39,971 bases of DNA, taken from NCBI GenBank assembly GCA_009694475.1, contig SHUX01000006.1:1-39971 (forward strand), read 5' to 3'. The notes beneath the pieces are model-generated. The model made no database searches. It was not told the origin of the DNA and saw only the letters and a list, made by a program, of their open reading frames with translations. Of this stretch, positions 1 through 7,888 are shown in pieces. Both the position numbers and the translations under genes were made by a program. This stretch comes from Thermoleophilia bacterium (lineage in GTDB: Bacteria; Actinomycetota; Thermoleophilia; Gaiellales; F1-60-MAGs149). Within the stretch, counting starts at the first letter, position 1; the number at the start of each line of letters is the position of its first letter.

Positions 1-1674
1 GTCGCGGCACTCTCCAGCCTCTGGTCGCTGTCGGCCAACAACTCCGTCGGTACCGGAATCCTCTCGGCCGGGTATCTCGGCGCACTCGCCCTCGGCGTGC
101 TGCTGGGGCCGGCACTGCGCCGGCCCGGCGTGGTCTTCGCGACTGGTCTCACAGCACTTGCCACGCTTGCCAGTGGATGGGCTCTCGTGGCGCGCTCCTT
201 CCCTGCCACCACGGGCGTCCAATTGAGCCCGCGTCTTTCGGGCACGCTCACAATCCCGAATGCGCTCGCCATCCTTGCGCTGACTGGTCTCTTCGGTGGC
301 CTCGCACTATGTGCTCACCGCGACCGCCGCTATCGCGCAGCCGGCGGTGCGATTGCATCGATCAACATGCTCGCGCTGGTCCTGACCTCGTCGCGCTCCG
401 GGCTTGGTCTGGCTCTGATCGGGATTATTGCGCTACAGCTCGTGCTGCCAGCGGCACCCCGGATGCGGCTGGTCGGACTCCTCGCGGTCATTCCAGCTGG
501 CATTTGTGGTTTCAAGATTGCTCTGTGGACGGCCTTCACAGCACCAGAACAAAGCGTCTTGCCAGTCGGCTGGGGGCTCATCTATGCGCTCGTGGGCTCC
601 GCGGTGCTCGGTGCAGTGATTGCTGCCGCTGCCGTCCGTGTGCTGCCCGGTGCTCAACCCGCTGGCCACCGTGGTCATGCCTCACGCCGTACGCTGCTGA
701 TCGCGCTTAGCGGCATGATCATCTTGATGATCGGCTTCGTTGTGAGAACGGGCGGCCCAAGCGCTGCGATCAGCGCTATCCGCTCCGGCTTCGCGGGCCC
801 TATCGGTCAGGCGGGCGTTCGCGTTGGCATCGGTTCAAACCTCCGCGACCATTGGTGGGCAACCGCGTGGGATGGCTTCCGCGCTGAGCCGTGGCACGGT
901 TGGGGGGCTGGCACCTTCCGCCTACTCGAGCAGATTACGCAAGACCCAATGTACGTTACTGACTCGGCTCACAACACGCTGCTGGAGGCGCTCTCTGGGA
1001 CCGGTCTCGCTGGCGGTGTGCCCTTTATCGTCGGTGGTATTGCGCTTGTCGTGATGGCGGTCGTGGGTGTCCGTCGCCCCCGCGTTGGCGACGAGGTTGG
1101 TGTAACCGTTGTTGCGATCGGAGCGATCGCATTTCTGGTACAGGGCCTCGTCGATGTCGACTGGAACCTGCTCGCACAAGGAATCCTGGTGTATGCGGCG
1201 ATCGGTGCAATCGCACCCGCACCCCACCAACAAGCCCGCGTCACAACGCCCGTCCGTGCGATCGCGGGTGTCGTCTGTATCGGTCTCATCTTTGCCGGAC
1301 TCCTCGGTGTGCCAACGTGGCTGAGCGCGCGTGACACCGTGCGCAGTGAGGCGATCCTGATAGACAATCCGCAGGCTGCCTACGAGGCAGCAGCCAGCGC
1401 CCACCGCTACAACCCGCTCGCCGTCGAGCCCCTGATCGCAGAGGCCGACGCGTTGCAAGAACTCGGCGACACACAGGGTGCACAGACCGTGCTGCTCCAG
1501 GCGATCGCGCTCGAGCCAAAAAACTACGAACCGTGGCTCGTCTACGGCACCTACCTCGCGTACGCGTGGAACCAACTCGAAATGGGCCGTGCCGCCCTCC
1601 AACAGGCACTTAAGCTGTCCGGCAACGACAACTCCGTCCACGTCGTCGTCGACACCTTGCCGGCCGCAAAATGA
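1..1674 (+). CDS. O-antigen ligase/polymerase-like membrane protein with C-terminal TPRs (5' end missing)
   Basis: The reading frame is open from base 1, so the true start lies outside the window; a GTG at 97 is only the first in-frame start codon visible. The protein is a polytopic membrane protein with about ten hydrophobic segments. Near 965-1030 it has the HNTLLE...GTGLAGG motif typical of the Wzy_C O-antigen ligase loop. After the last membrane segment, about 90 residues (roughly bases 1370-1670) are alanine/leucine-rich helices with TPR spacing (for example the ALEPKNYEPW segment). In known families this architecture polymerises or ligates surface glycans at the outer face of the membrane, with the TPR part binding a partner. 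It overlaps the next gene by four bases (ATGA), so the two are probably co-translated. The exact substrate cannot be told from sequence. Confidence 0.85.
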   Translation, partial: VAALSSLWSLSANNSVGTGILSAGYLGALALGVLLGPALRRPGVVFATGLTALATLASGWALVARSFPATTGVQLSPRLSGTLTIPNALAILALTGLFGGLALCAHRDRRYRAAGGAIASINMLALVLTSSRSGLGLALIGIIALQLVLPAAPRMRLVGLLAVIPAGICGFKIALWTAFTAPEQSVLPVGWGLIYALVGSAVLGAVIAAAAVRVLPGAQPAGHRGHASRRTLLIALSGMIILMIGFVVRTGGPSAAISAIRSGFAGPIGQAGVRVGIGSNLRDHWWATAWDGFRAEPWHGWGAGTFRLLEQITQDPMYVTDSAHNTLLEALSGTGLAGGVPFIVGGIALVVMAVVGVRRPRVGDEVGVTVVAIGAIAFLVQGLVDVDWNLLAQGILVYAAIGAIAPAPHQQARVTTPVRAIAGVVCIGLIFAGLLGVPTWLSARDTVRSEAILIDNPQAAYEAAASAHRYNPLAVEPLIAEADALQELGDTQGAQTVLLQAIALEPKNYEPWLVYGTYLAYAWNQLEMGRAALQQALKLSGNDNSVHVVVDTLPAAK

Positions 1675-2300
1675 GCGACGCCCCCATCAGCCACGAACGC
1701 CCACTAGGATTGGACATCGTGTCCCCCCGACATGCCCCCATCCACCTGCTCGTCGTGGCCGCACTGATGTTCGGTACGCTCCTGCTCGCCGTGCCCTCGG
1801 CAGGTGCCGCCAACTGCGGTAAGGCCCTGATCAGCGAGTACTTCTTTACGGGCCGCCTCGCCTACCACTCACAAGCGTGCTACGCCTCCGCGCTCAAACA
1901 GATCGATCCTGATGCGCGGATGTACTCGGGTATCCTGGGCGGGATCCGCGCCGCCCGCGCGCGCGACAAGGCCGCCGATGCGAAGGCCGCTACCCCCGTT
2001 GTCGAGCCGGACACGACAAATACGACGGACACGACGGACCCGACGGAGGGCCCACCCGTCGACGCTCTGCCGATTGATGCCGCAGTGCCACCGACCCTGA
2101 CGACCGATGCCGGGACCATGACAGCCGAATCGCGTGCGGGTGCCGTTGTGCCAAGCCAGACGACACAGGCAGCACTGCCGACGGTGACGACCCCCAGTCA
2201 GGTACCTCTACCTGTGATTCTGCTCGCCGGTCTTGCTGTTGTGTTGACGCTGGTCGGGCTCGGTGGCCTGACCGTGCGTTGGCTCGACCGTTCCACCTAG
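1671..2300 (+). CDS. Secreted protein with Thr-rich linker and C-terminal membrane anchor, unknown function
   Basis: I do not recognise a family. The 209-residue product has a hydrophobic export segment (LLVVAALMFGTLLLAV, then AGAANCG), a small folded region with two cysteines (NCGK and QACY), a long Thr/Asp/Pro-rich linker (repeated TTD-type residues), and a C-terminal hydrophobic segment ending in RWLDRST. It therefore probably sits outside the membrane, tethered by its C-terminus. The ATG at 1671 overlaps the upstream stop. An in-frame GTG at 1719 gives a cleaner signal peptide and is preceded by TAGGAT at 1705-1710, so a second, leaderless start there is plausible. Coupling to the O-antigen-ligase-like gene suggests a surface-glycan role, which is inference. 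Confidence 0.7.
   Translation: MSDAPISHERPLGLDIVSPRHAPIHLLVVAALMFGTLLLAVPSAGAANCGKALISEYFFTGRLAYHSQACYASALKQIDPDARMYSGILGGIRAARARDKAADAKAATPVVEPDTTNTTDTTDPTEGPPVDALPIDAAVPPTLTTDAGTMTAESRAGAVVPSQTTQAALPTVTTPSQVPLPVILLAGLAVVLTLVGLGGLTVRWLDRST
1705..1710 (+). promoter_or_regulatory. Possible -10 element (TAGGAT) for leaderless start at GTG 1719
   Basis: TAGGAT lies 8 bases before the in-frame GTG at 1719. It fits the TANNNT hexamer plus short spacer seen ahead of many genes here, but it lies inside the coding region and the ATG at 1671 is also good. Confidence 0.35.
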
Positions 2301-2312
2301 TACCAGTAACGA

Positions 2313-3515
2313 TCAGGCGCGGCGGAAGATCAGCGCCGCGTCGTGCCCGCCGAAGCCGAAGCCGGTTGACATCACATAGTCGGGAGTCGCTGGACGCGCC
2401 TCCCGCACCAGGTCGAGTTCGACGTCGGGTTGGACGAGGTTGGCGCACGGGGGCAATTGATTGCGGGCAAAGCAGGCCAGCGTCGCGATCGCCTCGATTG
2501 CTCCAGCGGCACCAATCGTGTGTCCGTGCTGGCCCTTGGTCGAGGAGACCGGCGTCTGCCCGAGCCCAGCGCGCTGCAGTGCGTGCGCCTCGGCGGTATC
2601 CCCGACCGGCGTGGAGGTGGCATGGGCATTGACGTAACCAATCGCCGCCGCCGTGAGGCCCGCGTCGTCAAGCGCAGCCTGCACCGCTCGGGCCGGCCCC
2701 TCACCTGTTTCGTCTGGGCTCGTCAGGTGTCCTGCGTCGCACGACTGGCCATAGCCGACGACCTCGCCGTAGATGTGCGCATCGCGCGCTACCGCGTGCT
2801 CCCACTCCTCGAGCACGAGGACGCCGGCACCCTCGGCCATGACAAAGCCATCGCGGGCTGTGTCGAAGGGCCGCGAGGCTGCTGCTGCACCATGCGTCAG
2901 CGAGGCGATCGCACCAAGGCGGATGTATCCCGCCAGCACGGACGGCACGATCGCCGCCTCTGCACCACCGGCCACCATCGCCTCGGCACGGCCATCGCGA
3001 ATCCGTTCGTAGGCCCAGCCGATCGCATCTGAGCCGGCTGCACAAGCCGTGGCAGGCGCTGCCGATGGGCCCTTGAGCGCATGCAGTCGTGCCGTACCTG
3101 CCACCGGCGAATTGACGAGACCGAGCGGAATGGCAAAGGGGCTAACACGATCAAGCCCACGTTCCAACAGCGTTCGCTGCGTCTCTTCAACCGTGCCAGC
3201 ACCACCGTGGGCGCAACCGATCGCTGTCCCAATGCGTTCTGGTGCGACACCATGCTGACCGGCGTCAGCCAACGCATGCGCGGCTGCTACCGCTGCGAAG
3301 ATTCCAACGCGATCCATCCGCCGAGCCTCACGCTTGCCAATCACGGCATCCACGTCGAACTCTGCGACCCGCACTCCAGGCAGCACCGGTAAACCCTCAA
3401 GGGCAACGTCCGAGCCACCTGTCTGGCCTGCCAAGACCGCGTCCCAAAATGCGTCGACGACGTTGCCGAACGTCGAGACGATGCCCACACCGGTGATTGC
3501 CACGCGTCGCTGCAT
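2313..3515 (-). CDS. fabF: 3-oxoacyl-[ACP] synthase, FabF/KAS II type
   Basis: The 400-residue product carries the full ketosynthase signature. The nucleophile Cys158 lies in ATACAAGSD, the first catalytic His298 in VNAHATSTPVGD, Lys327 in STKGQ and the second His332 in GHTIGAAG. The N-terminus RRVAITGVGIVS is the usual KAS start, and the length is normal for FabF. The enzyme condenses malonyl-ACP with acyl-ACP in the cytosol during fatty-acid elongation. It stands alone: no acyl carrier protein, malonyltransferase or FabH is adjacent, so it may be a second KAS or serve a specialised lipid rather than the main fab operon. It converges with the gene ending at 2300, with only 12 bases between stops. 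CACACT at 3522-3527, six bases before the ATG, is a weak match to the local -10 pattern. Confidence 0.93.
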   Translation of the reverse strand: MQRRVAITGVGIVSTFGNVVDAFWDAVLAGQTGGSDVALEGLPVLPGVRVAEFDVDAVIGKREARRMDRVGIFAAVAAAHALADAGQHGVAPERIGTAIGCAHGGAGTVEETQRTLLERGLDRVSPFAIPLGLVNSPVAGTARLHALKGPSAAPATACAAGSDAIGWAYERIRDGRAEAMVAGGAEAAIVPSVLAGYIRLGAIASLTHGAAAASRPFDTARDGFVMAEGAGVLVLEEWEHAVARDAHIYGEVVGYGQSCDAGHLTSPDETGEGPARAVQAALDDAGLTAAAIGYVNAHATSTPVGDTAEAHALQRAGLGQTPVSSTKGQHGHTIGAAGAIEAIATLACFARNQLPPCANLVQPDVELDLVREARPATPDYVMSTGFGFGGHDAALIFRRA

Positions 3516-3561
3516 AGAGGCAGTGTGCCGGACGCGATCAACCGACGTGCCCGCGTGGCGT

Positions 3562-3578
3562 TTCTCAGCGTATTTTCA
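3562..3578 (+). promoter_or_regulatory. Possible OmpR-type response-regulator binding site (direct repeat)
   Basis: TTCTCA (3562-3567) and TTTTCA (3573-3578) are half-sites exactly 11 bases apart. That is the spacing used by OmpR/PhoP-family regulators on direct repeats. They lie upstream of the truncated secreted-protein gene at 3621 and may be the leftover control site of the regulator lost in the deletion described below. Two half-sites alone are weak evidence. Confidence 0.35.
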
Positions 3579-3620
3579 TCTCCACACGCAAGGCTGTGAC
3601 TGCACAAAGGAGGACCACCT

Positions 3621-3710
3621 ATGCGTTACAGCAAGAAGACCATGATCATCGGCACCGTCGCCGCCAGCGTGGGTCTAGCCAGGATTGCCGGCCCCGTGCT
3701 CGCCGCTAAC
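3621..3710 (+). pseudogene. 5' fragment of a secreted-protein gene, cut off after the signal peptide
   Basis: A strong ribosome-binding site (AAAGGAGG, 3606-3613) precedes ATG 3621. The start MRYSKKTMIIGTVAASVG leads into a clear export signal ending near GPVLAAN. After about 30 residues the frame continues for another 400 bases but reads only an Arg/Ser/Cys-rich shadow of the overlapping kinase frame, so the original protein ends here. The 5' end is intact and translatable; the body is gone. Small secreted proteins such as PepSY-domain proteins often precede response-regulator/kinase pairs, which would fit the adjoining kinase remnant, but the identity of this one cannot be proved from 30 residues. 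Confidence 0.7.
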
Positions 3711-4308
3711 TGCGCTGCGGACGGATGTCGAGACGCTGGGCGATCCCAACAGTTCGCTTTCCGATCTGGACCGCCAGCAGATCGCTGCTGCGCTGGACCG
3801 CGAGATCGATCAGGTATCGCAGATGATCACGGGCACCGTCGATCTCGCGCGTGGGGCTCGGCCGGTCGAACAATCCGAACCCCTGCTGCTGGACGATCTG
3901 GTGGCCGATCTGGTGGCGCGTGCGCACTCGCGGCATCCAGCGGCGATAATCGATCTGGACAGCGAGGCAGCACCGTATGTTGGCGATCAGGCCCGACTCG
4001 AGCGAGCGCTCGGCAACCTTGTCGAAAATGCGCTCCTCCACGGTCAGAGCCCAGTTCTGGTGACTGTGCGCCCGGGGTCGATGATCGTCGACGACACGGG
4101 AGCGGGGATCCCGGCTGCTGAGCGGGAGGCGATGTTCGAGCGCTTCCGACGCGGCGTTGGCGTCCAAGATCGGCCTGGCTCGGGGCTGGGGCTAGCGATC
4201 GTGCGTCAGGACATCGCCGCGCACGGCGGAACGGTGGAGATCGGTACTGCTCCGTCGGGGGCTGTCGGATTACGATCCTACTCCCTGATAAGTAATCATT
4301 ATTTTTAG
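3703..4308 (+). pseudogene. 3' fragment of a sensor histidine kinase (HisKA remnant plus HATPase domain)
   Basis: From about base 3703 the frame reads PLTALRTDVETL, which is the part of a HisKA helix that normally follows HELR(S/T). The phospho-accepting His, the sensor domain and the membrane segments are absent. What follows is a good ATP-binding domain: an N-box (LGNLVENALLHG), a G1 box (VDDTGAGIP), an F-box (FERFRRG) and a G2 box (GSGLGLAIV). Normal kinases end a few residues after GTVEIGTAPSG with a short beta strand, but here the end is AVGLRSYSLISNHYF, so the 3' end is probably altered too. A TTG at 3687 region could start a 207-residue product, but with no His it could not autophosphorylate. 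It is not in frame with the signal peptide at 3621. Confidence 0.8.
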
Positions 4309-4335
4309 CATAAGTACGCATACGCGTAAAGTTGG

Positions 4336-4341
4336 TATCCT
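4336..4341 (+). promoter_or_regulatory. -10 element TATCCT for the comA operon, leaderless
   Basis: TATCCT lies six bases before the ATG at 4348, so the transcript would start at or next to the start codon. The 40 bases before it are the most AT-rich stretch nearby and end in TACGCATACGCGTA, which could hold a regulator site. No Shine-Dalgarno sequence is present. Confidence 0.6.
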
Positions 4342-4347
4342 ACGCCC

Positions 4348-5115
4348 ATGAACCCCGATTTCCTCGGCCTGCTACCCCGCGCCGCGAAGCCCCGCAACAT
4401 CGGCATCACGCACGTGCTGGACAAGGGGCTCGGCCTGGCCGACATCGAGTCGCTGGTGGAGATGAGCGGCGACTACATCGATATCGTCAAGCTCGGCTGG
4501 GGCACGTCGTACGTGACGCCCATCCTGCGCAAGAAGCTCGATCTCTACAAGTCCCTCGGCATCCCCGTCGTCTGCGGCGGCACACTGCTCGAAGTCGCCG
4601 AGGCGCGCGGGCGAATCGAGGATTACCGCACGTGGCTGTCGGCTCAGGGCTTTACCCACGTCGAGGTCTCTGACGGCACGATCGACATGTCGCGCGAACG
4701 CAAACTCGAGTTGATCACCATGTTCGCCAAGGACTTCGAGGTGATGAGCGAGGTCGGCTCGAAGGACGCGGAGGAGATCTACGCGCCGTACCAGTGGGTC
4801 GAATGGATCAAAGAAGAGTTGGCTGCTGGTGCGTGGAAGGTCATCACCGAGGCGCGAGAATCGGGTACCGCCGGCATCTTCCGGAATACCGGCGAGGTCC
4901 GCAGTGGTCTGATCGACGAGATCGCGCACGAGATCGACGTTACGTCCCTGCTCTTCGAGGCGCCCCAGAAGGAGCAGCAGGCGTGGTTTATCAAGCACTT
5001 CGGCCCCGACGTCAATCTCGGCAACATCCCCCCCGATGAGGCGATCCCGCTCGAGACGTTACGCCGGGGCCTGAGGAGCGACACGTTGTCGATGATCCTC
5101 GGTCTCGACCACTGA
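4348..5115 (+). CDS. comA: Phosphosulfolactate synthase family (ComA)
   Basis: The 255-residue product matches the ComA family over its length: GITHVLDKGLGLADIE, the Asp/Lys/Trp-rich VKLGWGTSYV, CGGTLLEVA, HVEVSDGTI, SEVGSKD and FEAPQKEQQAWFIKHFGPDVNLGNI. It is a (beta/alpha)8 enzyme that adds sulfite to phosphoenolpyruvate to give (R)-2-phospho-3-sulfolactate. That is the first step of coenzyme M synthesis in methanogens and in a few bacteria. It is the first of three genes; the next begins two bases after its stop. The usual next steps (ComB phosphatase, ComC dehydrogenase or the bacterial Xcb lyases) are not adjacent; two flavoproteins are. Family assignment is strong, but the pathway in this organism is open. 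Confidence 0.9.
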   Translation: MNPDFLGLLPRAAKPRNIGITHVLDKGLGLADIESLVEMSGDYIDIVKLGWGTSYVTPILRKKLDLYKSLGIPVVCGGTLLEVAEARGRIEDYRTWLSAQGFTHVEVSDGTIDMSRERKLELITMFAKDFEVMSEVGSKDAEEIYAPYQWVEWIKEELAAGAWKVITEARESGTAGIFRNTGEVRSGLIDEIAHEIDVTSLLFEAPQKEQQAWFIKHFGPDVNLGNIPPDEAIPLETLRRGLRSDTLSMILGLDH

Positions 5116-5117
5116 CG

Positions 5118-6302
5118 ATGCCAGACGTGCTCGTGATCGGCTCGGGCGGTGCGGGGCTCGCCGCCGCGCTGGCCGCGAACGCTGCTGGTGCCTCGGTGGT
5201 GCTCGCCACGAAACTCGGCGTCGCCTCGTGTAATACCGCCAAGGCCCAGGGCGGCATCCAAGCCGCCATCGGTGAAGACGATGCGATCGAGACACACTTT
5301 GCCGACGTCATGCGCTCGTCGCACGACACCGCCGACACCACGCTCGCCCGCCGGCTGGTGGAGGAGGGGCCCGCCACGATCCGGTGGCTCGAAGAGCTGG
5401 GCGTCGCGTTTACGCGCGAGCAAAACGGTTCGCTCCGCGTTGCGCGCTGTGGCGGAGCCACCCGCAAGCGTCTGCTGCAGGTCGGCGACCGCACGGGGCT
5501 GGCCATCGCCGGTGCCTTGCGCGACGCCGTCACAGCCAGCGACGGCATTACCGTGCTCGACCACGCACCACTGATTGCCCTTGCCAGCGACGGCACGGCG
5601 CTGCTCGAGCGCGGTGGTGAGCGGCTCGAACTGCGGATGGGCGCCACGATCCTCGCCGCTGGTGGGCGCTGTAAGCGCGTGGCCGAGGAGACAGGCGAGC
5701 TCTCGACAAACGGCGATGGCGCCACCGGTGAGGTCGCGGCGCTCGCCGTCGCCTTGGGCTGTGCCGAGCGCGACCACGACTCGTTGCAACGCCACCCCAC
5801 CGGTGCCGCTTGGCCCGAGCCGTTGGCGGGCTACGCGGTCCCCGAGACGACGCGCGCCTACGGCGCCCTGCTACGCAATGCGTCCGGCGAGCAGTTTGTC
5901 GACGAACTCGCACCGCGCGATGTCGTCGCCGAGGCGATTATCCGCGAGTGTGCTGAGGGGCGAGGGATCACGACACCCACAGGCCGCCCAGCCGTCCACC
6001 TCGACTGTCGCCCCGTTGACCCCGCCGACGCCGAGATTTCGTTTCCCTACATGCTGCGTCGCTATCGCAAAGCCGGTCTTGACCCATTGACCGAGGTGAT
6101 TCCCGTCTATCCCGTCTTGCATTATCAGAATGGCGGTCTCGTGATCGACGAAGACGGCGCCACCACGGTGGCTGGGATCTGGGCAGCCGGCGAAATTACT
6201 GGTGGCGTTCACGGCTGCAATCGCATGATGGGTAACTCGCTACTCGACGTCTGCGTCTTCGGCCGCCGCGCAGGTGCGGCCGCCGCCGCCGCGGTGCGCT
6301 GA
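5118..6302 (+). CDS. FAD-dependent fumarate reductase / L-aspartate oxidase-like flavoprotein, short form
   Basis: The 394-residue product starts with a dinucleotide-binding loop (VLVIGSGGAGLAAALAA) and has the family's flavin motif AKAQGGIQAAIG, the active-site segment HPTGAAW, an Arg-containing GEQFVDELAPRDVV, and the C-terminal FAD motif AAGEITGGVHGCNRMMGNSLLD. These match the FAD and capping domains of succinate dehydrogenase, fumarate reductase and NadB. It stops right after the FAD domain, so the helical C-terminal domain of SdhA/NadB (100-200 residues) is missing. Such enzymes move hydride between FAD and a C4 dicarboxylate. Because the operon begins with ComA, a sulfonated analogue of malate or fumarate is a reasonable substrate guess, not shown. 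No quinolinate synthase or phosphoribosyltransferase is nearby, which argues against a role as NadB. Confidence 0.82.
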   Translation: MPDVLVIGSGGAGLAAALAANAAGASVVLATKLGVASCNTAKAQGGIQAAIGEDDAIETHFADVMRSSHDTADTTLARRLVEEGPATIRWLEELGVAFTREQNGSLRVARCGGATRKRLLQVGDRTGLAIAGALRDAVTASDGITVLDHAPLIALASDGTALLERGGERLELRMGATILAAGGRCKRVAEETGELSTNGDGATGEVAALAVALGCAERDHDSLQRHPTGAAWPEPLAGYAVPETTRAYGALLRNASGEQFVDELAPRDVVAEAIIRECAEGRGITTPTGRPAVHLDCRPVDPADAEISFPYMLRRYRKAGLDPLTEVIPVYPVLHYQNGGLVIDEDGATTVAGIWAAGEITGGVHGCNRMMGNSLLDVCVFGRRAGAAAAAAVR

Positions 6303-7372
6303 TGCCCGAGGTCTTGATCGTCGGTGCCTCATTTGCCGGCCTCACTGCTGCCCGCGAACTCTGTGGGCGTGACGTCCTAATCGTCGATCGCTCACCGATT
6401 GGTGCCCACCAAACCTCCGCCTGTGCACTTCCCCTACGCCTAGTGCGCTGGCTTGGTGCGGAAGAATCCGTGCTCTACGCCGAGTCGCGGATGCGCGTCG
6501 AGATTGGTGATGCCCAGTGGAACGTTCGGTTGCCCGAGGAGTTTGCGGTGATCGACTACGCAGCCTGCTGCCTGGCAATTGCCCAGCAGACAAATGCGCG
6601 TTTCGAGCAGGTCCGCGTGGTCGGACGTGATCGCACAACCGTGCTCGGATCCTCTGGCGAGCGGCTCGAGGCGGAGTGGCTGATTGACGCCTCAGGCTGG
6701 CGACGCGTGCTCGACAGTGCCGGACCAACGCGTGGCAGCCAACCCAGCCTCGTGATCGGCACCGAGGACCACGTACCGACCGCCGCCGCTCCCCACGCCG
6801 ATGGCTTCGCCTTCTACCTCGGAAAGCACCTGCTCAAATCTGGCTATGGCTGGTCGTTCCCCGCGGGCGACCACGTCCGGGCAGGTGTCGGCTCGTTTAT
6901 CAAGGAGCCACTGCAGGCACCGATGAGCCGGCTCCGCCAACAAGACGAACTTGGCCCGGGTCGCGAGCACCATGGCGGTGCGATCGCCTGCATCCCACGC
7001 GATCCAGTCGCCGATAACGTGCTGTTTATCGGTGACGCTGCCGGACAGGCACTGCCTGTCACCCTCGAGGGAATTCGCCCCGCCGTCTACTTTGGCGCCA
7101 GCGCCGGGCGGCTCGTCAGGCATGCCCTCGTGGGCGGCCTCACCCGCCCTCAGGCACAGGCACGCTACGCCGCACTCCACCACCAGCACCTCGGCGGCTA
7201 CGAGCGCCTCAATCGAGTGCAGCGCTGGTACCGCTGGCTGCCCGAGTTTGCCCTCAAACGGCTCGCTACGAAGGCCCTTGGCCAACCGCACGCCGATGGT
7301 CGCGAGACGAGTTTTCGCAGCACGCGCTACCTCGACGTGCTGCGCGCCGAGCACCTCGCACCACTGCCGTAG
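6302..7372 (+). CDS. FAD-dependent oxidoreductase, geranylgeranyl-reductase-like
   Basis: The ATG overlaps the previous stop (TGATG), so translation is coupled. The 356-residue product begins VLIVGASFAGLTAARELCG, a Rossmann FAD loop with Ser/Phe variants. It has the second FAD motif NVLFIGDAAGQALPVTLEGI followed by RPAVYFGASAGRLV, a pattern typical of geranylgeranyl reductases and related PHBH-fold enzymes. Known relatives reduce isoprenoid double bonds or hydroxylate/cyclise lipids, using FAD and an NAD(P)H or ferredoxin donor. The C-terminus (GYERLNRVQRWYRWLP) is rich in aromatic and basic residues and could touch the membrane. Substrate unknown. Position as third gene after comA and a fumarate-reductase-like protein suggests a joint pathway. 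Confidence 0.8.
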   Translation: MPEVLIVGASFAGLTAARELCGRDVLIVDRSPIGAHQTSACALPLRLVRWLGAEESVLYAESRMRVEIGDAQWNVRLPEEFAVIDYAACCLAIAQQTNARFEQVRVVGRDRTTVLGSSGERLEAEWLIDASGWRRVLDSAGPTRGSQPSLVIGTEDHVPTAAAPHADGFAFYLGKHLLKSGYGWSFPAGDHVRAGVGSFIKEPLQAPMSRLRQQDELGPGREHHGGAIACIPRDPVADNVLFIGDAAGQALPVTLEGIRPAVYFGASAGRLVRHALVGGLTRPQAQARYAALHHQHLGGYERLNRVQRWYRWLPEFALKRLATKALGQPHADGRETSFRSTRYLDVLRAEHLAPLP

Positions 7373-7394
7373 ATAGTCATCGCGCGGGTTCGCG

Positions 7395-7400
7395 TACCCT
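7395..7400 (+). promoter_or_regulatory. -10 element TACCCT, leaderless start at 7408
   Basis: TACCCT lies seven bases before the GTG at 7408, with no Shine-Dalgarno sequence in between. Confidence 0.55.
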
Positions 7401-7407
7401 CTGCTCC

Positions 7408-7887
7408 GTGGCTCCCGACTCCCCGCTCCTGATCACCGCACTCGCCGCCCTCGACCCACTGTTGCTGGAGCAGGAGTTTTCCCTGCTTGGCTACGGGCGC
7501 GGCTCCGCACCACCGTCGCCGGAGGCCCTGCTCGCGGAGGGTTTTGGCGCCCGCATCGACGATCCACTCGAGACAACATTCGTGCTGCGCAGTTCGCTTG
7601 CCGACACGCTGCCCCCCGCCGACACACGCCAGGACCACCTCCGCGTGATCCTCCTCGTCGCCGAGCTGCCCACCGACCTGACCGGCTTCGCCTCGACCAT
7701 CAGCGGCGCCCTCGCCGAGCGTGGCGTCCCGATCGTGCTCGTCGGCACCGCCTCGCGCGACCACCTGCTGGTGCCCGACAGCGCCTGGCCCGAGGCGCTC
7801 GCCGTGCTGCGCGGGTTGCGCGACGCCTCCCGCCGAATCCTCGAGGCGACGGCTGCCGATCAGCCGCTCGACGCCGATCCCCTCTAG
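7408..7887 (+). CDS. Small protein with a CASTOR-type ACT-like C-terminus
   Basis: This 159-residue protein starts at a GTG placed just after a -10 element. The C-terminal half (TGFASTISGALAERGVPIVLVGTASRDHLLVPDSAW, read in pieces) has the helix-turn-strand pattern of CASTOR-type ACT domains: 'allelic' helix, 'G(I/V)P(I/V)' strand, then 'D(H/Y)(L/V)LVP'. Those domains bind amino acids or other small ligands. The N-terminal half is not recognised. The gene is followed one base after its stop by a membrane-anchored protein gene, so they are likely one transcript. The ACT call is by pattern only. Confidence 0.6.
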   Translation: MAPDSPLLITALAALDPLLLEQEFSLLGYGRGSAPPSPEALLAEGFGARIDDPLETTFVLRSSLADTLPPADTRQDHLRVILLVAELPTDLTGFASTISGALAERGVPIVLVGTASRDHLLVPDSAWPEALAVLRGLRDASRRILEATAADQPLDADPL

Positions 7888-7888
7888 C

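Noticed and set aside
3685-4308. Functional short histidine kinase
   Set aside because: It lacks the phospho-accepting His and any sensor or membrane part, and begins mid-helix next to another truncated gene, so a remnant is more likely.
4779-5795. Long minus-strand open frame across comA and the first flavoprotein gene
   Set aside because: It is antisense to two well-supported genes and its translation shows no family pattern; long antisense frames are common in GC-rich DNA.
7721-7888. N-terminal extension of the surface protein
   Set aside because: It is Arg/Ser/Pro-rich and overlaps the real 7408-7887 gene. ATG 7889 opens a clean membrane anchor.
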